Of a stretch of DNA of 64,000 nt, positions 1 to 11,032 are shown in pieces. Source of the stretch: Hydractinia symbiolongicarpus (Eukaryota > Cnidaria > Hydrozoa > Anthoathecata > Hydractiniidae); NCBI RefSeq assembly GCF_029227915.1, contig NC_079876.1, positions 9,922,001 to 9,986,000 on the forward strand, written 5' to 3'. The notes beneath the pieces were generated by a model. The model did no database searches. It was not told the origin of the DNA and saw only the letters and a list, made by a program, of their open reading frames with translations. The stretch's first letter is position 1; each line of letters begins with the position of its first letter. The position numbers were made by a program, and so were the translations under genes.

Positions 1-300
1 CAATTAAGTCCCACAGTCAATCGTTTCATTGTTAAAAGCGATGCACCCTAGTAATATCAAAAAAATATCGCTAAATACATGTTGGTACGAATATGTGACC
101 CAACCGTTATAACTCAAACGGACTGACACCGTTAGAAAGTCAATGAAATGTAGTTTTTGAAACTGTCGCTATTTCTTCAGCGCGCCATAACGGCTAGGAT
201 TGGTCCCACAGTAAAAAATGTCTTTTTTATCTTAATTTTTAATTAAAGCGCTACCACAGCGCCTAGTGTAATCGCTAAGTTTCGGCAGTCGTGTCAAATT

Positions 301-674
301 AAGAAGAATGTTATTTCTTGGAGTCCAATTGTCTCACATTTTTACATTTTTAAGGTCACAGTCCATAATCAGTTCAATTAAGTCCCACAGTCAATCGTTT
401 CATTGTTAAAAGCGATGCAACCTAGTAATATCAGAAAAATATCGCTAAATACATGTTGGTACGAATATGTGACCCGACCGTTGAAACTCAAACGGACTGA
501 CACCGCTACAAAGTCAATGAAATGTAGTTTTTGAAACCATCGCTATTTCTTCAGCGCGCGATAACGGATAGGATTGGTCCCACAATAAAGAATGACTTAT
601 TTATCTAAATTTTTAAATGAAGCGCTACCACAGCGCCCAGTGTAATCGCTGCGTTCCGGCAATCATGTCAAATT
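301..674 (+). repeat. Representative class A monomer (374 bp)
   Basis: Class A is recognised by CACTTTCACATTTTTAAGG (in this copy CACATTTTTACATTTTTAAGG), then CAGTCCATAATCAGTTC, ATTGTTAAAAGCG and ATCAGAAAAATATCGC. The unit feeding into a class A copy often has the variant ATGTCTTTTTTATCTTAATTTTTAATT upstream of the small hairpin and TTTCGGCAGTCGTG downstream, so the class-specific haplotype begins in the preceding unit. Further class A copies start near 1048, 2916, 4037, 7024, 8518, 9636, 10382, 13371, 16361 and 19526. Confidence 0.9.
622..636 (+). other. Conserved small hairpin in monomer (example)
   Basis: GCGCT-ACCAC-AGCGC can pair as a 5-bp stem with a 5-nt loop. It recurs once in nearly every monomer and lies among the most conserved bases of the unit. 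Class C copies read GTGCT, which keeps a G-T wobble. A B subgroup reads ACGCT, which loses only the outermost pair. The AGCGCT hexamer is itself palindromic. No function is known from the sequence. It could be a protein-binding site, a cruciform, or simply a conserved satellite core. Confidence 0.6.
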
Positions 675-1047
675 AAGAAGAATGTTATTTCTTGGAGTCC
701 AATTTTTTACATTTATCACATTTATCAGGTCACAGTCCAAAGTTATTTCAATTAAGTCCCACAGTCAATCGTTTCCCTGCTGAAAGCGATGCAACCTAGT
801 AATATCAGATAAATATCGCTAAATACATGTTGGTACGAATATGTGACCCAACCGTTGAAACTCAAACGGACTGACACCGTTAGAAAGTCAGTGAAATGTA
901 GTATTTGAAACTGTCTATATTACTTCAGCGCGCGCTAACAGCTACGATTGGTCCCACAGTAAAAATGACTTATTAATCTAAATTTTTAAATGAAGCGCTA
1001 CCACAGCGCCCAGTGTAATCGCTGAGTTCCGGCAATCATGTCAAATT

Positions 1048-1794
1048 AAGAAGAATGTTATTTCTTGGAGTCCAATTGTCTCACATTTTTACATTTTTAA
1101 GGTCACAGTCCATAATCAGTTCAATTAAGTCCCACAGTCAATCGTTTCATTGTTAAAAGCGATGCAACCTAGTAATATCAGAAAAATATCGCTAAATACA
1201 TGTTGGTACGAATATGTGACCCGACCGTTGAAACTCAAACGGACTGACACCGCTACAAAGTCAATGAAATGTAGTTTTTGAAACCATCGCTATTTCTTCA
1301 GCGCGCGATAACGGATAGGATTGGTCCCACAATAAAGAATGACTTATTTATCTAAATTTTTAAATGAAGCGCTACCACAGCGCCCAGTGTAATCGCTGCG
1401 TTCCGGCAATCATGTCAAATTAAGAAGAATGTTATTTCTTGGAGTCCAATTTTTTACATTTATCACATTTATCAGGTCACAGTCCAAAGTTATTTCAATT
1501 AAGTCCCACAGTCAATCGTTTCCCTGCTGAAAGCGATGCAACCTAGTAATATCAGATAAATATCGCTAAATACATGTTGGTACGAATAAGTGACCCAACC
1601 GTTGAAACTCAAACGGACTGACACCGTTAGAAAGTCCGTGAAATGTAGTATTTGAAACTGTCTATATTACTTCAGCGCGCGCTAACAGCTACGATTGGTC
1701 CCACAGTAAAAATGACTTATTAATCTAAATTTTTAAATGAAGCGCTACCACAGCGCCCAGTGTAATCGCTGAGTTCCGGCAATCATGTCAAATT
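1048..1794 (+). repeat. Dimer duplication, copy 2 (747 bp)
   Basis: Second copy of the 747-bp A-B pair. I see only isolated differences from copy 1, for example GAATAAGTGACC for GAATATGTGACC near 1587 and AAAGTCCGTG for AAAGTCAGTG near 1634. The duplication is therefore recent compared with the spread between other neighbouring monomers. Confidence 0.85.
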
Positions 1795-2167
1795 AAGAAG
1801 AATGTTATTTCTTGGAGTCCAATTTTTTTCATTTATCACATTTATCAGGTCACAGTCCAAAGTTAGTTCAGTTAAGTCCCACAGCCAATCGTTTCACTGT
1901 TAAAAACGATGCAACCTAGTAATATCAGATAAATATCGCTAAATACATGTTGGTACGAATATGTGACCCAACCGCTGTAACTCAAACGGACTGACACCGT
2001 TAGAAAGTCAGTGAAATGTAGTATTTGAAACTGTCTCTATCACTTCAGCGCGCGGTAACGCCTAGGATTGGTCCCACAGTAAAAATGACTTATTAATCTA
2101 AATTTTTAAATGAAGCGCTACCACAGCGCCCAGTGTAATCGCTGAGTTCCGGCAATCATGTCAAATT
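1795..2167 (+). repeat. Representative class B monomer (373 bp)
   Basis: Class B is the commonest type. It is marked by a T-tract followed by CATTTATCACATTTATCAGG, then CAGTCCAAAGTTAG, CACTGCTGAAAGCG or CACTGTTAAAA, and ATCAGATAAATATCGC (a subset has GATAATTATCGC). In the right part of the array the B copies are usually preceded by TTTAGTGCGTGATAACGG and AATCCCTGAG, an associated haplotype that helps follow exchange events. Runs of consecutive B copies occupy much of 5-19 kb. Confidence 0.9.
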
Positions 2168-5100
2168 AAGAAGAATGTTATTTCTTGGAGTCCAATTTTT
2201 TTCATTTATCACATTTATCAGGTCACAGTCCAAAGTTAGTTCAGTTAAGTCCCACAGTCAATCGTTTCACTGTTAAAAGCTATGCAACCTAGTAATATCA
2301 GATAAATATCGCTAAATACATGTTGGTTCGAATATGTGACCCAACCGCTGTAACTCAAACGGACTGACACCGTTAGAAAGTCAATGAAATGTAGTTTTTG
2401 AAACTGTCGCTATTTCTTTAGTGCGTGATAACGGCTAGGATTGGTCCCACAGTAAAAAATGACTTATTAATCTAAATTTTTAAATGAAGCGCTACCACAG
2501 CGCCCAGTGTAATCGCTGAGTTCCGGCAATCATGTCAAATTAAGAAGAATGTTATTTCTTGGACTCCAATTTTTTTCATTTATCACATTTATCAGGTCAC
2601 AGTCCAAAGTTAGTTCAATTAATTCCCACAGTCAATCGTTTCGCTGCTAAAAGCGTGGCAACCTAGTAATATCAGATAAATATCGCTAAATACATGTTGG
2701 TACGAATATGTGACCCAACCGTTGAAACTCAAACAGACTGACACCGTTAGAAAGTCAGTGAAATGTAGTATTTGAAACTGTCTCTATCACTTCAGCGCGC
2801 GCTAACGCCTAGGATTGGTCCCACAGTAAAAAATGTCTTTTTTATCTTAATTTTTAATTAAAGCGCTACCACAGCGCCTAGTGTAATCGCTGAGTTTCGG
2901 CAGTCGTGTCAAATTAAGAAGAATGTTATTCCTTGGAGTCCAATTGTCTCACTTTCACATTTTTAAGGTCACAGTCCATAATCAGTTCAATTATGTCCCA
3001 CAGTCAATCGTTTCATTGTTAAAAGCGATGCACCCTAGTAATATCAAAGAAAATATCGCTAAATACATGTTGGTACGAATATGTGACCCAACCGTTATAA
3101 CTCAAACGGACTGACACCGTTAGAAAGTCAATGAAATGTAGTTTTTGAAACTGTCGCTACTTCTTCAGCGCGCGATAACGGCTAGGATTGGTCCCACAGT
3201 AAAAAATGACTTATTAATATAAATTTTTAACTGAAACGCTACCACAGCGCCCAGTGTAATCGCTGAGTTTCGGCAATCATGTCAAATTAAGAAGAATGTT
3301 ATTTCCTGGACTCCAATTTTTTTCATTTATCACATTTATCAGGTCACAGTCCAAAGTTAGTTCAATTAAGTCCCACAGTCAATCGTTTCACTGCTAAAAG
3401 CGATGCAACCTAGTAATATCAGATAATTATCGCTAAATACATGTTGGTGAGAATATGTGACCCAACCGTTGAAACTCAAACAGACTGACACCGTTAGAAA
3501 GTCAGTGAAATGTAGTTTTTGAAACTGTCGCTATTTCTTCAGCGCGCCATAACGGCTAGCATTGTTCCCACAGTAAAAAATGACTTATTAATATAAATTT
3601 TTAAATGAAACGCTACCACAGCGCCCAGTGTAATCGCTGAGTTCCGGCAATCATGTCAAATTAAGAAGAATGTTATTTCTTGGACTCCAATTTTTTTCAT
3701 TTATCACATTTATCAGGTCACAGTCCAAAGTTAGTTCAATTAAGTCCCACAGTCAATCGTTTCACTGCTAAAAGCGATGCAACCTAGTAATATCAGATAA
3801 ATATCGCTAAATACATGTTGGTACGAATATGTTACCCAACCGTTGAAACTCAAACAGACTGACACCGTTAGAAAGTCAGTGAAATGTAGTATTTGAAACT
3901 GTCTCTATCACATCAGCGCGCGCTAACGCCTAGAATTGGTCCCACAGTAAAAAATGTCTTTTTTATCTTAATTTTTAATTAAAGCGCTACCACAGCGCCT
4001 AGTGTAATCGCTAAGTTTCGGCAGTCGTGTCAAATTAAGAAGAATGTTATTTCTTGGAGTCCAATTGTCTCACTTTCACATTTTTAAGGTCACAGTCCAT
4101 AATCAGTTCAATTAAGTCCCACAGTCAATCGTTTCATTGTTAAAAGCGATGCAACCTAGTAATATCAGAAAAATATCGCTAAATGCATGTTGGTACGAAT
4201 ATGTGACGCGACCGTGGAAACTCAAACGGGCTGACACCGCTACAAAGTCAATGAAATGTAGTTTTTGAAACCATCGCTATTTCTTCAGCGCGCGATAACG
4301 GATAGGATTGGTCCCACAATAAAGAATGACTTATTTATCTAAATTTTTAAATGAAGCGCTACCACAGCGCCCAGTGTAATCGCTGCGTTCCGGCAATCAT
4401 GTCAAATTAAGAAGAATGTTATTTCTTTGAGTCCAATTTTTTTCATTTATCACATTTATCAGGTCACAGTCCAAAGTTATTTCAATTAAGTACCACAGTC
4501 AATCGTTTCACTGCTGAAAGCGATGCAACCTAGTAATATCAGATAAATATCGCTAAATACATGTTGGTACGAATATGTGACCCAACCGTTGAAACTCAAA
4601 CGGACTGACACCGTTAGAAAGTCAGTGAAATGTAGTATTTGAAACTGTCTCTATTACTTCAGCGTGCGCTACCGGCTAGGATTGATCCCACAGTAAGAAA
4701 TGACTCATTAATCTAAATTTTTTAAAGAAGTGCTACCACAGCGCCCAGTGTAATCGCTGAGTTCCGGCAATCATGTCAAATTAGGAGAATGTTATTTCTT
4801 GGAATCCAATTGTCTCATTTATCACATTTATCAGGTCACAGTCCAAAGTTAGTTCAATTAAGTCCCACAGTCAATCGTTTCACTGCTAAAAGCGATGCAA
4901 CATACTAATATCACTTAAATATCGCTAAATACATGTTGGTACGAATATGTGACCCAACTGTTGAAACTCAAACGGACTGACACCGTTAGAAAGTCAGTGA
5001 AATGTAGTATTTGAAACTGTCTATATTACTTCAGCGCGCGCTAACGGCTAGGATTTGTCTCACAGTAAAGAATGACTTATTTATCTAAATTTTTAAATGA

Positions 5101-8100
5101 AGCGCTACCACAGCGCCCGGTATAATCGCTGAGTTCCGGCAATCACGTCAAATTAGGAAGAATGTTATTTCTTGGAGTCCAATTGTCTCATTTATCATAA
5201 TTATCAGGTCGCAGTCCAAAGTTAGTTCAATTAAGTCCCACAGTCAATCGTTTCATTGTTAAAAGCGATGCAACCTAGTAATATCAGAAAAATATCGCTA
5301 AATACATGTTGGTACGAATATGTGACCCGACCGTTGAAACTCAAACGGACTGACACCGCTACAAAGTCAATGAAAGGTAGTTTTTGAAACTATCGCTATT
5401 TCTTCAGCGCGCGATAACGGATAGGATTGGTCCCACAATAAAGAATGACTTATTTATATAAATTTTTAAATGAAGCGCTACCACAGCGCCCAGTGTAATC
5501 GCTGCGTTCCGGCAATCATGTCAAATTAAGAAGAATGTTATTTCTTGGAGTCCAATTTTTTTCATTTATCACATTTATCAGGTCACAGTCCAAAGTTAGT
5601 TCAATTAAGTCCCACAGTCAATAGTTTCACTGCTGAAAGCGATGCAACCTAGTAATATCAGGTAATTATCGCTAAATACATGTTGGTACGAATATGTGAC
5701 CCAACCGTTGAACCTCAAACGGACTGACACCGTTAGAAAGTCAGTGAAATGTAGTATTTGAAACTGTCTCTATTACTTCAGCGCGCGCTACCGGCTAGGA
5801 TTGGTCCCACAGTAAGAAATGATTCATTTATCTAAATTTTTAAATGAAGCGCTACCACAGCGCCCAGTGTAATCCCTGAGTTCCGGCAATCATGTCAAAT
5901 TAAGAAGAATGTTATTTCTTGGAGTCCAATTTTTTTCATTTATCACATTTATCAGGTCACAGTCCAAAGTTAGTTCAATTAAGTCCCACAGTCAATCGTT
6001 TCACTGTTAAAAGCGATGCAACCTAGTAATATCAGATAAATATCGCTAAATACATGTTGGTACGAATATGTGACCCAACCGTTAAAACTTAAACGGACTG
6101 ACACCGTTAGAAAGTCAGTGAAATGTAGTATTTGAAACTGTCTCTATTACTTCAGCGCGCGCTACTGGCTAGGATTGGTCCCACAGTAAGAAATGACTCA
6201 TTAATCTAAATTTTTAAATGAAGCGCTACCACAGCGCCCAGTGTAATCCCTGAGTTCCGGCAATCATGTCAAATTAAGAAGAATGTTATTTCTTGGAGTC
6301 CAATTTTTTTCATTTATCACATTTATCAGGTCACAGTCCAAAGTTAGTTCAATTAAGTCCCACAGTCAATAGTTTCACTGCTGAAAGCGATGCAACCTAG
6401 TAATATCAGATAATTATCGCTAAATACATGTTGGTACGAATATGTGACCCAACCGTTGAACCTCAAACGGACTGACACCGTTAGAAAGTCAGTGAAATGT
6501 AGTATTTGAAACTGTCTCTATTACTTCAGCGCGCGCTACCGGCTAGGATTGGTCCCACAGTAAGAAATGATTCATTAATCTAAATTTTTAAATGAAGCGC
6601 TACCACAGCGCCCAGTGTAATCCCTGAGTTCCGGCAATCATGTCAAATTAAGAAGAATGTTATTTCTTGGAGTCCAATTTTTTTCATTTATCACATTTAT
6701 CAGGTCACAGTCCAAAGTTAGTTCAATTAAGTCCCACAGTCAATCGTTTCACTGCTGAAAGCGATGCAATCTAGTAATATCAGATAAATATCGCTAAACA
6801 CATGTTGGTACGGATACGTGACCAAACCGTTGTAACTCAAACGGACTGACACCGTTAGAAAGTCAGTGAAATATAGTATTTGAAACTGTCTCTATTTCTT
6901 CAGCGCGCGCTAATGGCTAGGATTGGTCCCACGGTAAAAAATGACTTTTTTATCTTAATTTTTAATTGAAGCGCTACCACAGCGCCTTGTGTAATCCCTG
7001 AGTTTCGGCAGTCATGTCAAATTAAGAAGAATGTTATTTCTTGGAGTCCAATTGTCTCACTTTCACATTTTTAAGGTCACAGTCCATAATCAATTTAATT
7101 AAGTCCCACAGTCAATCGTTTCATTGTTAAAAGCGATGCACCCTAGTAATATCAAAAAAATATCGCTAAATACATGTTGGTACGAATATGTGACCCAACC
7201 GTTATAACTCAAACGGACTGACACCGTTAGAAAGTCAATGAAATGTAGTTTTTGAAACTGTCGCTATTTCTTCAGCGCGCGATAACAGCTAGGATTGGTC
7301 CCGCAGTAAAAAATGACTTATTAATATAAATTTTTAAATGAAACGCTACCACAGCGCCCAGTGTAATCGCTGAGTTCCAGCAATCATGTCAAATTAAGAA
7401 GAATGTTATTTCTTGGACTCCAATTTTTTTCATTTATCACATTTATCAGGTCACAGTCTAAAGTTAGTTCAATTAAGTCCCACAGTCAATCGTTTCGCTG
7501 CTAAAAGAGATGCAACCTAGTAATATCAGATAAATATCGCTAAATACATGTTGGTACGAATATGTGACCCAACCGTTGAAACTCAAACAGACTGACACCG
7601 TTAGAAAGTCAGTGAAATGTAGTATTTGAAACTGTCTCTATCACTTCCGCGCGCGCTAACGCCTAGGATTGGTCCCACAGTAAAAAATGTCTTTTTTATC
7701 TTAATTTTTAATTAAAGCGCTACCACAGCGCCTAGTCTAATCGCTGAGTTTCGGCAGTCGTGTCAAATTAAGAAGAATGTTATTTCTTGGAGTCCAATTT
7801 TATTCATTTATCAAATTTATCAGTTCACAGTCCAAAGTTAGTTCAATTAAGTCCCACAGTCATTCGTTTCATTGTTAAAAGCGATGCAACCTAGTAATAT
7901 CAGAAAAATATCGCTAAATACATGTTGGTACGAATATGTGACCCGACCGTTGAAACTCAAACGGACTGACACCGTTAGAAAGTCAATGAAATGTAGTTTT
8001 TGAAACTGTCGCTATTTCTTCAGCGCGCCATAACGGCTAGCATTGTTCCCACAGTAAAAAATGACTTATTAATATAAATTTTTAAATGAAACGCTACCAC

Positions 8101-9540
8101 AGCGCCCAGTGTAATCGCTGAGTTCCGGCAATCATGTCAAATTTAGAAGAATGTTATTTCTTGGACTCCAATTTTTTTCATTTATCACATTTATCAGGTC
8201 ACAGTCCAAAGTTAGTTCAATTAAGTCCCACAGTCAATCGTTTCACTGCTAAAAGCGATGCAACCTAGTAATATCAGATAAATATCGCTAAATACATGTT
8301 GGTACGAATATGTTACCCAACCGTTGAAACTCAAACAGACTGACACCGTTAGAAAGTCAGTGAAATGTAGTATTTGAAACTGTCTCTATCACATCAGCGC
8401 GCGCTAACGCCTAGAATTGGTCCCACAGTAAAAAATGTCTTTTTTATCTTAATTTTTAATTAAAGCGCTACCACAGCGCCTAGTGTAATCGCTAAGTTTC
8501 GGCAGTCGTGTCAAATTAAGAAGAATGTTATTTCTTGGAGTCCAAATGTCTCACTTTCACATTTTTAAGGTCACAGTCCATAATCAGTTCAATTAAGTCC
8601 CACAGTCAATCGTTTCATTGTTAAAAGCGATGCAACCTAGTAATATCAGAAAAATATCGCTAAATACATGTTGGTACGAATATGTGACGCGACCGTTGAA
8701 ACTCAAACGGGCTGACACCGCTACAAAGTCAATGAAATGTAGTTTTTGAAACCATCGCTATTTCTTCAGCGCGCGATAACGGATAGGATTGGTCCCACAA
8801 TAAAGAATGAATTATTTATCTAAATTTTTAAATGAAGCGCTACCACAGCGCCCAGTGTAATCGCTGCGTTCCGGCAATCATGTCAAATTAAGAAGAATGT
8901 TATTTCTTTGAGTCCAATTTTTTTCATTTATCACATTTATCAGGTCACAGTCCAAAGTTATTTCAATTAAGTCCCACAGTCAATCGTTTCACTGCTGAAA
9001 GCGATGCAACCTAGTAATATCAGATAAATATCGCTAAATACATGTTGGTACGAATATGTGACCCAACCGTTGAAACTCAAACGGACTGACACCGTTAGAA
9101 AGTCAGTGAAATGTAGTATTTGAAACTGTCTCTGTTACTTCAGCGCGCGCTACCGGCTAGGATTGGTCCCACAGTAAGAAATGACTCATTAATCTAAATT
9201 TTTTAAAGAAGTGCTACCACAGCGCCCAGTGTAATCGCTGAGTTCCGGCAATCATGTCAAATTAGGAGAATGTTATTTCTTGGAATCCAATTTTCTCATT
9301 TATCACATTTATCAGGTCACAGTCTAAAGTTAGTTCAATTAAGTCCCACAGTCAATCGTTTCACTGCTGAAAGTGATACAACCGAGTAATATCAGATAAA
9401 TATCGCTAAATACATGTTGGTAGGAATATGTGACCCAACTGTTGAAACTCAAACGGACTGACACCGTTAGAAAGTCAGTGAAATGTAGTATTTGAAACTG
9501 TCTATATTACTTCAGCGCGCGCTAACGGCTAGGATTTGTC

Positions 9541-10286
9541 CCACAGTAAAAAATGTCTTTTTTATCTTAATTTTTAATTAAAGCGCTACCACAGCGCCTA
9601 GTGTAATCGCTGAGTTTCGGCAGTCGTGTCAAATTAAGAAGAATGTTATTTCTTGGAGTCCAATTGTCTCACTTTCACATTTTTAAGGTCACAGTCCATA
9701 ATCAGTTCAATTAAGTCCCACAGTCAATCGTTTCATTGTTAAACGCGATGCAACCTAGTAATATCAGAAAAATATCGCTAAATACATGTTGGTACGAATA
9801 TGTGACCCGACCGTTGAAACTCAAACGGACTGAGACCGCTACAAAGTCAATGAAAGGTAGTTTTTGAAACTATCGCTATTTCTTCAGCGCGCGATAACGG
9901 ATAGGATTGGTCCCACAATAAAGAATGACTTATTTATATAAATTTTTAAATGAAGCGCTACCACAGCGCCCAGTGTAATCGCTGCGTTCCGGCAATCATG
10001 ACAAATTAAGAAGAATGTTATTTCTTGGAGTCCAATTTTTTTCATTTATCACATTTATCAGGTCACAGTCCAAAGTTAGTTCAATTAAGTCCCACAGTCA
10101 ATAGTTTCACTGCTGAAAGCGATGCAACCTGGTAATATCAGATAATTATCGCTAAATACATGTTGGTACGAATATGTGACCCAACCGTTGAACCTCAAAC
10201 GGACTGACACCGTTAGAAAGTCAGTGAAATGTAGTATTTGAAACTGTCTCTATCACTTCAGCGCGCGCTACCGGCTAGGATTGGTC
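9541..10286 (+). repeat. Dimer duplication, copy 1 (746 bp)
   Basis: An A-B pair with rare variants ATTGTTAAACGCG, CTGAGACCGCTAC and CATGACAAATTAAG. All three recur 746 bp downstream. The copy begins inside the GTCCCACAGTAAAAAATG box, so the join at about 10287 fuses the 5' half of a B-type unit (CGCTACCGG) to the class-A-type ATGTCTTTTTTATC. Confidence 0.8.
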
Positions 10287-11032
10287 CCACAGTAAAAAAT
10301 GTCTTTTTTATCTTAATTTTTAATTAAAGCGCTACCACAGCGCCTAGTGTAATCGCTGAGTTTCGGCAGTCGTGTCAAATTAAGAAGAATGTTATTTCTT
10401 GGAGTCCAATTGTCTCACTTTCACATTTTTAAGGTCACAGTCCATAATCAGTTCAATTAAGTCCCACAGTCAATCGTTTCATTGTTAAACGCGATGCAAC
10501 CTAGTAATATCAGAAAAATATCGCTAAATACATGTTGGTACGAATATGTGACCCGACCGTTGAAACTCAAACGGACTGAGACCGCTACAAAGTCAATGAA
10601 AGGTAGTTTTTGAAACTATCGCTATTTCTTCAGCGCGCGATAACGGATAGGATTGGTCCCACAATAAAGAATGACTTATTTATATAAATTTTTAAATGAA
10701 GCGCTACCACAGCGCCCAGTGTAATCGCTGCGTTCCGGCAATCATGACAAATTAAGAAGAATGTTATTTCTTGGAGTCCAATTTTTTTCATTTATCACAT
10801 TTATCAGGTCACAGTCCAAAGTTAGTTCAATTAAGTCCCACAGTCAATAGTTTCACTGCTGAAAGCGATTCAACCTAGTAATATCAGATAAATATCGCTA
10901 AATACATGTTGGTACGAATATGTGACCCAACCGTTGAAACCCAAACGGACTGACACCGTTAGAAAGTCAGTGAAATGTAGTATTTGAAACTGTCTCTATT
11001 ACGTCAGCGCGCGCTACCGGCTAGGATTGGTC
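10287..11032 (+). repeat. Dimer duplication, copy 2 (746 bp)
   Basis: Second copy of the pair above. It keeps ATTGTTAAACGCG near 10481, CTGAGACCGC near 10577 and CATGACAAATTAAG near 10744. It diverges after the CCCACAGTA box at about 11033, where AGAAATGACTC replaces AAAAATGTC. It overlaps the start of the 8-mer block, so the dimer is an extra expansion at the left edge of that block. Confidence 0.8.

Larger units (their letters stand above)
301..1047 (+). repeat. Dimer duplication, copy 1 (747 bp)
   Basis: This A-B pair is followed directly by an almost identical A-B pair at 1048-1794. Both share the unusual CACATTTTTACATTTTTAAGG in A, and TTTTTTACATTTATCAC, AGTTATTTCAATTAAG and GTTTCCCTGCTG in B. 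The exchange point lies in the conserved GTCAAATTAAGAAGAATG stretch, so either end could shift by some 20 bases. Confidence 0.85.
1..10286 (+). repeat. Array segment 1: A/B mixture
   Basis: From the phase marker at 301, classes run A-B-A-B-B-B-B-A-B-B-A-B-C-D-B-B-B-B-A-B-B-B-A-B-C-A-B. There is no single repeating order across the whole segment, but blocks recur. Bases near 3510-4830 reappear near 7990-9310, and 301-1047 is repeated at once as 1048-1794. The first 300 bases are the 3' part of a unit cut by the window edge. No gene or other element is visible. Confidence 0.8.

Noticed and set aside
478-495. CENP-B box
   Set aside because: CCGTTGAAACTCAAACGG has a passing likeness to the CENP-B box (TTCGTTGGAAACGGGA), but it needs an insertion to align, and the essential TTCG and CGGG cores are not both present.
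622-636. Rho-independent terminator or tRNA-like stem
   Set aside because: The stem is only five base pairs, is not followed by a U-run in the right position, and no tRNA cloverleaf or A/B box could be found around it.
2923-3114. 63-codon open frame, with close relatives at 29599-29823 and 52351-52566
   Set aside because: All three start at the same place in the satellite monomer and differ in length because of base changes and indels. Most of the other ~170 monomers have this frame closed. The frame is a by-product of the repeat and has no recognisable domain.
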